From: Entrophospora sp. SA101
Taxonomy: Eukaryota; Glomeromycota; Glomeromycetes; Entrophosporales; Entrophosporaceae
Length of the DNA stretch: 27,273 nucleotides
Assembly (NCBI GenBank): GCA_958430865.1
Contig: CAUDNR010004301.1
Span: 21,921-49,193 of the forward strand
Direction: 5' to 3'
The notes under the pieces were generated by a model, which had not been told where the DNA came from, ran no database searches, and saw nothing but the letters and a program-made list of their open reading frames with translations. The position numbers and the translations under genes were made by a program. Below, one piece after another: positions 18,682 through 27,273 of the stretch (the first letter of the stretch is position 1; the number at the start of each line of letters is the position of its first letter).

Positions 18682-21600
18682 ATGAATAACTTGATTCCAT
18701 TAGTAAACAAACTTCAAGATGTTTTTAATACAATTGGTAGTGAGACAGTAGATCTACCACAAATAATTGTGGTTGGGTCACAGTCTTCCGGTAAATCATC
18801 AGTACTTGAGAATATTGTCCAACGTGATTTCTTACCTCGTGGTTGTGGAATTGTTACTCGTCGACCGTTGGTACTTCAACTTGTCAATTCACCACCACCT
18901 GACGACATTGAAGCAGATTCAAAAGCAGCAGAAGAGTATGGCGTGTTCTTGCATGAGCCAAGTCAAAACTTTACAGATTTCACTGAAATAAGAAAAGAAA
19001 TTGAAGCGGAAACTGTTAGAGTTGCCGGTCAGAATAAAGGAATTTCAAGGTCACCAATTCACCTAAAAATATACTCTCCCAAAGTTCTCAACTTAACTTT
19101 GGTAGATCTTCCTGGGTTGACCAAGGTATGATTTGATATTTGTTTCATTCACAAATCTTTTTTTCTTTATAATATTATGCATACTTTTATATATTTATAA
19201 TTAATAGATTCCTATTGGTAAGTCGTTATTTCTAATTAATCATTCATTCCTGAATATTGTTTATTTATATTGACATGTGTATATTAACTTTTATATATAT
19301 ATATATATGTTTGTGTAAATAGGTGATCAACCAACTGATATTGAAAAACAAACAAGAAAAATGATACTTGATTACATAGAAAAACCAAATAGGCAAGTTA
19401 TTGTCATTATTGGAATATAATAATAATGTAAATACGTAAATAATTATTCTAATTATTAATTATTCTATGATGTAGTATAATTTTGGCAGTCAGTCCAGCA
19501 AATGTAGATTTAGTAAATTCAGAAAGTTTAAAACTTGCAAAGCAAGTTGATCCAGAAGGTAAATTATTTATTTTATCGTTATTTTTTTTAAAAAAATAAT
19601 TAAATCTTGTCTCTCTCTAAATAATAAATATTAGGAAGAAGAACAATAGGGGTATTAACAAAGTTAGATTTGATGGATGCAGGAACAAATGCATTAGATA
19701 TTCTTACTGGTCGCGTATTTCCATTAAAATTAGGGTTTATTGGAGTGGTGAATCGGAGTCAACAAGATATAATTGGTAATAAACCAATGTCTGATGCTTT
19801 AAAATCTGAAGCAATTTTTTTCAAAAATCATCCAGCATACCGAAATATTGCTACACGATTGGGTACATCATTCTTGACAAAAACTTTAAATAATGTAATT
19901 TAAAATATATTTTATTATTTTTGTGCATGATTATTTATTATTTGAAGCGATTTTTAAATCTTTTTTAATTATTTTAAAAAAAAGATTTTAATGAATCACA
20001 TACGTGAAAGATTACCAGATATAAAAGCACACATCAACGCACTCATAGGTCAAACAACACAAGAATTAATGACTTATGGAGATCCTGCGCTTGATGGAAA
20101 ATCAAATAAGGTTTGTATATTATATTTATGATATTCATGATATTATATTAATAATCATTATGATATATATATAAACAGATAACTTTATAATGATAATTAT
20201 AATAATAATAATAACTATATAATAGGGAGCATTAATATTAAAACATCTTACAAAATTTGCAACCGACTTTGTAACTTCTATTGATGGCACAACAAGCCAT
20301 ATTTCAACTAAAGAACTGTATCCTTATCTATATATCTATTTATTTATTTGCAATTATAGATGATATAAATATATAAAATATTTGACTTTAATATCTTTAA
20401 TAATATAATACAATGGCGATTTTAATAAATTAGATGTGGCGGTGCACGTATATATTATATATTTGATAGTATATATGGAGCAGCATTGGAAACTATTAAC
20501 CCATGTGGAAACCTTTCAGTACAAGATATTCGAACTGCTATACGTAACTCAACAGGGCCAAGACCATCATTATTTGTTCCAGAGATTGCGTTTGATTTGT
20601 TGGTTAAGCCTCAAATCCAATTACTTGAACAACCTAGTTTGAGGTGTGTCGAACTTGTATATGAAGAATTATCAAAAATATGTCATAACTGTGGTGGTTC
20701 GGTATGCATGCATTGGATTATTTATTATTATTTGTCAAGTGAAATAGTAACGACATACATAAACATATATAAATGTATATATAAATAAATTATTAGGAAT
20801 TATTTCGATATCCACGATTACACTCCAAGATAATTGAAGTGTTGTCCGATCTACTTCGAGAAAGACTTACACCTACATCAGCGTACGTGGAAAGTCTAAT
20901 AAGTATTCAACGTGCCTATATTAATACAAATCATCCAGATTTTATTGGTGGTGGTGGCGCATTATCTGATCTTTTAAAGAGAAACGACAGGAAAAGAAAA
21001 GAATATGAGAAATCAACTAGACGATCAAATAATTCAAGTGTTACAGGGGGCGGCTCTTTGTTAAATAATAATAATTCATCATCGTCAATAAATAATTTAA
21101 AGGATGATGGACCAGATGGATCATCATCTCATTTTGAAAATAATGGCATTAATAGTGGTAAAGATCATAATAATATGATGGGTCATCATTTACAAAATGG
21201 TGTTGGTGGCAGTAGTGGCGGCAATCACCAAACATGGGCACAGCGTGAATTCTTTTTGACGTATTTCTTTGGTAGTGGTAATAAAAACGATAGAACAGCA
21301 TTACCTGATCAACCACTATCATCTACTAAAAACGGAACATTTGCTAAATCTAGCATAGATATCATAGAATTAGAGAAGAAATTCGAAGGTATCGCTTTGG
21401 ATGATCATAACAATTTATCTGAAAGAGAAGAATTGGAAACTCAATTAATACGTAAGTAGTGACACACACAAGAAATTGTGTGTGTATGATATGTATGATA
21501 TATACATTTATTAATTCTTTAATTAATTAATATAATAACCTTCATTAATAAATCACTGATTATTATTTCAGGATCACTTATCTCATCATATTTTAATATT

Positions 21601-21825
21601 GTAAGAAAAACGATTAGAGACACAGTGCCCAAGGCAATTATGCACCTATTAGTCAACCATTCACGTGAAGAAGTACAGAATCGATTAGTCTCCGAGTTAT
21701 ACAAAGATGATTTATTTGATGAATTGTTACAGGAAGATGAGAATTTGGCGAGCGAAAGACAAAAATGCAAAACAATGTTAGAAGTTTATAGAAAAGCTTT
21801 TGAGATTATTAACGAGGCTATGTAA
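18682..21825 (+). CDS. DNM1: Dynamin-related GTPase Dnm1/Drp1 (copy 2)
   Basis: Coding exons are those of copy 1 shifted by 16070: 18682-19125, 19208-19217, 19323-19392, 19476-19558, 19635-19894, 19985-20110, 20226-20317, 20434-20701, 20797-21451 and 21572-21825. The predicted 753-residue protein is the same, with all five GTPase motifs, stalk, Ser/Asn/Gly-rich insert and effector domain. The intact reading frame in both copies means gene dosage would double if the duplication is real. In this copy the convergent SDS3 neighbour continues past the duplication edge, so this is probably the original locus. Confidence 0.93.
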
Positions 21826-22586
21826 TATGTAATGATGAGTTTTTGGGGTTGGAGTGATTGTGTATGTATATGGGTGTTGTGCGCATTATCGTGTTAATTA
21901 AATTATTAAGTTATTAAGTTATTATATTAGAAACTATATATTTTTTTTTTATCATCATTATTATTTATATATTTTATTTTCTTTGGAATATTTTACTACG
22001 CAAAAAGATATTCTTGTATATAAATATAATTATAAATATAAATCATCTAAATTTTTTAAAAAATTATATTCTTTTATTTTTTGCAAAATGATCTTTTAAA
22101 ATATTGATTTGCATATATATTTTTATTTTCACTAATATGAAATATAAAATAATGAATGATTTTGAAAAAAATATTTTTGGAATGAATGAATGATTGAATG
22201 ATTGATTAATTTCTAGAAAAAAAATGGGTGTATGTATATATGTAAAAAATGAATTTAAATTGATATGTGTGTATATATATTATATTATTTGTGTGAATGT
22301 GTGTACATTATATTAATTATTATTGTTATTGTTATTATTATAATTATTTACTAAATTACTCTAAATATTAAAATAATAATTTTAATACTAACATTAAACA
22401 AAATATTTTATTATTTTAAAAAATTTTGTAAATAAAAAAAAATTATTATATATATACTGTTTAAAAAAGCTATAAAAAAAAAAATCTGAAAATAATTTTT
22501 TTTTTGTATAAGAATTATTAAAAAAAAAAATAAAAATACTAAATAATTATAATAAAACTTTCTTTTCTTTTTTAAAGAAAAATTTG
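21826..22586. other. Intergenic region between convergent DNM1 and SDS3 (copy 2)
   Basis: Identical to 5756-6516. Homopolymer-rich, no gene. Confidence 0.5.
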
Positions 22587-24210
22587 TTATGATTCCTTCA
22601 AACGAATTTCATATTTTCCTTCTCTTAGTAAATTTATTTGAAGTCTTGTTTTGGATCCATCTGGTTTCTGTATTACCACCTAAGTATATAATCATAATTA
22701 TAATTATAATCAATTGATTTATCGGTCATTCTCACAAATTTCTCTCGCCAATAATTAATCAATTAATAGTTACCTCTGAATCAGTTGCGGTGATAAATTT
22801 AGCAGTGTATCGACCAGTTGTCGAATCAATTATGAGTACGGCATCACCTCTAGCAAAATAGTGCCCACAGTAATAAAAACGATCTCCCGATACATATATG
22901 TTAGGGTCTTGTTGTTGCGATGTGGTGGCGGTGACGTTGTTGGTGGCGGTATTGTTGGTGGCAGTGGTATTAGTGGCAATGTCTTGATTATAGTTTTCCG
23001 CTATTGATGATGATGGTGATGGTGATGATGGTGATGATGGTGATGGTGGTGGTGATAGTTCATTTTCTATAATAGTATAATCATTCAATATGACAATATA
23101 TTCATAATAAATATTAAAGGCAATATAAATATAGATAATAAATAATATATATGATATGAGACATTAAATATGTTATTTATTTTTTTACCTTGTGCATAGT
23201 CATCCTCATTTATAATCTATATTGTATTAACAAAATTATTATAATAAATTATTATGATATAAGAATATTAAAAAAAATTTACCCCTAAAGCGATTAGGTC
23301 TTCGTTTTTTTCGCTTTCATTCAATGGTTCTAACGGGGTTTGTAAGTCTTAGTTAAGAATAATAATAATATTTAAAACATTAAATATAATAAACGAAGTG
23401 ACAATTATAAATGGTAAATAATGCGATGCTATATTAAAAAAGGATATTTCCTGGGAATCCATAATTATTATATAAAAATTCGCAATTGGAGGCAACAATT
23501 TCTTTTGTCCTTCTTCGTTTCACAAGTCGTTCACGGTTAGGTATAACATAATCTATATAATATCAAGTAATAATTAATACGCGTAAAAGAAGTAAAAGTA
23601 GAAAGGAGACAATAAATAATGACCTTCTTCATCCAAAACATCTATTCGTCGTTTTTCTGTCTTGATTCTACACCTTAAATCCTCTAATTCTTCTAGTTTT
23701 CTTTTTTTAAATTTTCTTTTTTCTGACTAAAAAATCAAGAATAAAAATTAAAATGATCAAATACATTAATTAATCAATAATGAATTAAATCAATCAATCA
23801 ATCAATTAGTTTATATACAATTAATATTTTAATTATGTATATTTACATTGAATTCACAATGCGCAACAAATTCATCCGCTTTATAATCTTTTTCAATAAG
23901 TTGGACTGTAAATCTTTTTTCGGCCATTATCATCTCCAATCGTTGCTTCTTTCTTTTTTCGATTTCTTCAATGCGAGCAAGGAGTTCAGGGTGCGTACCT
24001 AGTTAGTTAATTATTATTTTCAGAAAAATTTTTTTTCATGAAATGATTATTTTATAATTGAAATTACTATTATTATTTTTGCAATGTTCATTTCAAATAT
24101 TAATACATTCATTCATTCACATTTACATTAATTGATAATCATATACCTTGTTTTATCATTTCCATTTGGTTTTCCAAATCAGTCATTTTGTCAAATTTGT
24201 CACGATACAT
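22587..24210 (-). CDS. SDS3: Sds3-like subunit of the Sin3/Rpd3 histone deacetylase complex, 5' end uncertain
   Basis: Exons on the minus strand, in gene order: 24210-24147, 23998-23847, 23726-23624, a segment starting at 23552, 23347-23283, 23216-23189, 23066-22774 and 22679-22587 (TAA). Phases agree at every junction except the 3' end of the 23552 segment. The product begins MYRDKFDKMTDLENQ, followed by a long charged coiled coil (RIEEIEKRKKQRLEMIMAEK, KRKFKKRKLEELEDL), a basic patch RERLVKRRRTKE, a Ser/Pro and Asn/Thr linker, and a C-terminal Tudor-like domain (DRFYYCGHYFARGDAVLI, then PDGSKTRLQINLLREGKY). Order and sequence fit human SUDS3. The family bridges Sin3 dimerisation and HDAC recruitment in the nucleus. 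The ATG at 24210-24208 may not be the true start, since an acceptor-like AG precedes it and other members have an acidic N-terminus. Confidence 0.85.
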
Positions 24211-25311
24211 ACTAGGTAAAGGCCTTAAAATTTGATGTTACTAGTATTTTTCTAATTCCATTAATATAAAATATAAAGTATAAAAATAAATTTGACAAGG
24301 ATGAAACATGATTATTGGCTAATTGCATGTGTACTACAACTCTAATGTTTGTGTAATTTTCATTTTAAAAAAGTTTATTATTAAATTTAGAAATTTTCCC
24401 TAATTTTCTAGTAAATAGTTGCACAAAAAGTTCATAAAAAAAAAACTGAATAATAAATAAGGTTTTGCAAATTCAAACCAAAGCTTTAGTCGCTGAGGAA
24501 AGATGTAGTTGAACAAAATACTCTAAGGGTTTAATGAATAATATCAATAGATGAAATTTCCCCATTATATAATTATATGGAATTTCCAGTTTCTAAATCT
24601 CTAAATAAAATCAATCAATTAAAGCTACAAATTTCATAATTTCCACTATATATAAGTATTATTTGTAAAAATTTCTTTTTCGTCATTTATATGGTAATGT
24701 ATTGCAAATTTTGGAAATATTAATGTAACTTGTGATACGATTTCCTTTTGATTGGTTAATTTATAGGGTTTGTTTGTTTTTGTTATAATATGACATAATT
24801 TGACATAACTCCAATAATATAGCTAAAAAAAAAAAAAAAAATAATAAATTTCAATTTGGTGTTAAATTCTATTTAAATCTCTGATTCAAACTCAAACTCA
24901 ATAGAGAAAAAATCCCACTAATTTTAATCACTGAAGAGTGATAACCTGAAACTTTGTATTCTAGTATAATTCTTTTAAATAAGCATTTATTTGGGATATA
25001 TTTCATTTCCTCACTTGCTTGTATAGGTTAAATAACACCAAATCTTCTATAAGCCGAATATTACATCACAATGTAATTAGATAATGTCAGTCAAGAAGAA
25101 AATGGAATAAACATACATATACAGATAATTCTACATATAAAGAAAAGTCTTCTTTCAGAGAGCAAAACAAAGGCTTTATTGTTTGTCATAATTTGTGATA
25201 ATATTTACATGATTTATAATAATGTAAATAAAGAACAATTTCTTTCATGCATATACGAGACTATTAAAAACCATTTCTTTGAAATAAATGAATCCTTGTT
25301 TCCTTACATAC
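24211..25311. other. AT-rich region upstream of SDS3, no gene recognised
   Basis: The missing SDS3 5' exon and promoter would be expected here, but I found no acidic coding exon on the minus strand and no other ORF. A 16-A run lies near 24825-24841. Confidence 0.4.
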
Positions 25312-25828
25312 TATGGTGCGGGACCTCTCAAACCACCAATTCTGTATGTGATGTTTAAAAGAATAGAAGTTCATTTCTGTATATCATTTTTTAAAAAATA
25401 GCTCAGTTATGACATAGATTAGGACCCAAGCTTCAATGTGATAGAGAAAATATTGATGGGTTGTTGAGTTCTATTCCTTTTTAGTACATATTAATATATT
25501 TTACTGTGTTCACGAAGAATTTGGCACTTAAATTTGGGTGGAAATTATGAAATCTACAAATCCTTTAAATTTTGGTCAGAGTTAAAAAAATCGTGTAACA
25601 GTAACATTAACAGTCAATATTTTTTATTTTACTCAAGTATTCATTCCAATAAATTGTTTCTAGGTATTAATTAAATATATTAAATATGCAAATTGATGTT
25701 GTGTGGCATCACAGATTTAAAAATATTGTTGTATTTTTATATATATAGATGAATTGAAAAGTTTTAAAAATTTTGAAATTTTGGCCACGAGGCGCAGTAA
25801 ATGGTGATTTAAGAGGTCCCGCACCATA
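25312..25828. mobile_element. MITE-like non-autonomous element with inverted ends
   Basis: The left end TATGGTGCGGGACCTCT (25312-25328) is exactly inverted at the right end (25812-25828). Similarity continues inward for about ten more bases (CAAACCACCA against TAAATCACCA), giving ends of about 27 bp. The 517-bp interior has no transposase. The small minus-strand ORF over the right end reads through the repeat and is not a gene. A clear target-site duplication was not found. A related isolated end is at 12961-13013. Confidence 0.6.
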
Positions 25829-26220
25829 TATAATCTTTTTTAAAAAAGCATCATTTAACAAAATGCTTGCTTTTAACACTGAATCTCTTTGTCTTAACAT
25901 TTTACTTTATCACAAAGCTTATAATCAATAAGTACTTTGCTGTCAGCATAGGTTTTTTGATAACCATGTAATAGCCCTGTTTTATATTAACTAATGATAA
26001 CCATGTCAAATATATGGGGTCTGGTACTAGGAAAATCGACCTTCCAGCTGGTTTTTTTTTTTTTTTGAGTAATTGTTGATCAAAAATTTGACCAATAAAA
26101 ATTTATTACTATTTTTAGATTTTGATGTGCTCAAATTTTTATTAAAAAAATTCCGTTATATATATTAATATTAATATTTTTTTAAATAAAATTTTACTTT
26201 TGTTAAATTTTAAAATTAAT
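25829..26220. other. Region upstream of the transposase-like ORF
   Basis: No gene. Contains a T-run near 26051-26065 and AT-rich leader sequence directly before the ATG at 26221. Any inverted repeat marking the transposon's left end could not be paired because the right end is outside the window. Confidence 0.4.
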
Positions 26221-27273
26221 ATGGAAAATTTATCTTTGAACTCAAATTTAAGACCAGTATATAATTTCATAGAATTAGGCTTAGAAGATTATGAAGAAAA
26301 TGAATTAGTTCTTGATACCATACATGATTTAATGACATTTTTTCAAGAAAATAATTGTCATTGTAAAACTACAAAAAATGATTTAAGAACCTGTTATGAA
26401 AAAATAGGATTTAAGCAGTTTTTTGAAAGACATCTTCAACTACATGCATTAGGAAAAGATGCACTTGAATCATTCATAAAAGCTCAATTGATGTCTTTTG
26501 AAACAACTAGTATTCAATCAGAAGCTAGACATAATTATAAATATAATTTTATGCATCATTTACCCTTATGTTACTCTGCATATATAAAATTATGTGGAAT
26601 CATTGAATATGTACTTAAAACCTTGCAAGTTGATTTACAAATTAATGGATTATCAGAACAACTTCATAAAAATACTGGATATATACCTAAAATCAAATCC
26701 CGTGCCCAAGTTGACTTAGAAGTTGGATCAATGGTTAAACAATACTTGTTACAATATGCAGATATATTTGGATTGCCATCACCAATGCGTCATTTTGATG
26801 ATTCTGATGCTTTCATATATCTTCCAACAGGAAAAACATATGTTTCAGTATATAATGAATTTAAAATCCATTTTCATGCTGAACATGAAACTAAACAAAT
26901 AATTTCTTACCAAACTTTTCAAAGATTATGACAAGAATTGATCCCATATCTTAAATTTCAACCTCCAGCAAGTGATCTTTGTGATAAATGTGAAATGTTT
27001 AAAGCAGGAATGGCAGTTGCAAAGTCTGATGTTGAAAATTATGAAAAAACAAAAAAAGAATATGAGGAACACCATGAATGTGCAAATCATAAACATATGC
27101 ATTATAATAATAATATAGAAAAAAGTAAAGCTGATTCATCATTCCTACATATCTGCTATGATTGAGCTCAGAATGTTGGCATCCCATATTCTCCTAAACA
27201 AGTTGGATCAATTTATTTTAAAATACCATTTGCTGTAAATATTTTTGGTGTTTGTAAAACAGGAGAAAAAAAT
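26221..27273 (+). pseudogene. Transposase-like gene interrupted by two TGA codons, continues past the window
   Basis: One frame stays open for 351 codons from ATG 26221 to the window end except for TGA at 26929-26931 (codon 237) and 27163-27165 (codon 315). The first part has a Cys/His cluster (NNCHCKTT, later a Cys) and an α-helical region. After codon 237 come FQPPASDLCDKCEMF with Cys-x2-Cys (codons 254-257), a charged helix with HHECANHKH, then ICYD-TGA-AQNVGIPYSPKQVG, and IYFKIPF..NIFGVCKTG. This resembles DDE/RNase H-like transposase-derived proteins in which an acidic residue followed by an aromatic and AQN marks the catalytic core; I name no exact family. Both stops replace likely Trp codons. 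It could be a decaying copy or use UGA differently. The reading start at M26221 is chosen because the upstream in-frame codons lack an ATG. Confidence 0.6.

Larger units (their letters stand above)
16071..23014. repeat. Direct segmental duplication, copy 2
   Basis: Exact repeat of 1-6944. To the right the sequence continues naturally through the rest of an SDS3 exon and its upstream exons. At this boundary copy 2 therefore looks like the ancestral arrangement and copy 1 the rearranged one. The left context (AT-rich, no gene) cannot be compared because copy 1 starts at the window edge. Confidence 0.95.

Noticed and set aside
25709..25900. 63-residue minus-strand ORF
   Set aside because: It crosses the right inverted repeat of the MITE-like element and has no homologue I recognise.

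Overview
The window looks like nuclear DNA of an arbuscular mycorrhizal fungus (Glomeromycotina, Rhizophagus-like). It is very AT-rich, its genes are split by many short GT-AG introns of about 70-120 bp, its proteins carry Asn/Ser runs, and the space between genes is packed with decayed transposons. The two genes recognised with confidence are a Dnm1/Drp1-type dynamin GTPase and an Sds3-type subunit of the Sin3/Rpd3 histone deacetylase complex. The species assignment is inference, since no marker gene is present.

The layout is dominated by an exact direct duplication. Bases 1-6944 recur as 16071-23014 with a constant offset of 16070, including introns, homopolymers and microsatellites. Each copy holds, left to right, a decayed transposase gene interrupted by a solo LTR, an intact ten-exon DNM1 gene on +, and the 3' end of SDS3 on - (convergent with DNM1). 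In copy 2 SDS3 continues through at least five more exons to about 24210. In copy 1 it stops abruptly at 6944 inside a GAT-type trinucleotide tract and is joined to the middle of an unrelated + strand gene encoding a long Ser-rich disordered protein (6945-9619). Together with a 10-N scaffold gap at 11035-11044 this suggests a misassembly or a very recent segmental duplication; the sequence alone cannot decide.

Between the copies lie a transposon end truncated at the gap, a broken Gln-rich ORF with a second solo LTR next to it, a Tc1/mariner-type inverted repeat, GATTCGAA-rich repeats, a weak two-exon small-protein candidate and AT microsatellites. After copy 2 come about 1.1 kb without a gene, a MITE-like element of about 515 bp with inverted ends, and the start of a transposase-like ORF that runs off the window. 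That ORF is interrupted only by TGA codons and contains no TGG codon.

The most informative results are these. Both solo LTRs have 5-bp target-site duplications, and removing the first one in silico rejoins a Cys/His zinc-binding motif in frame. The DNM1 model contains a 10-nt microexon and a GC-AG intron and gives exactly 753 codons plus stop. No convincing novel multi-gene system was found.
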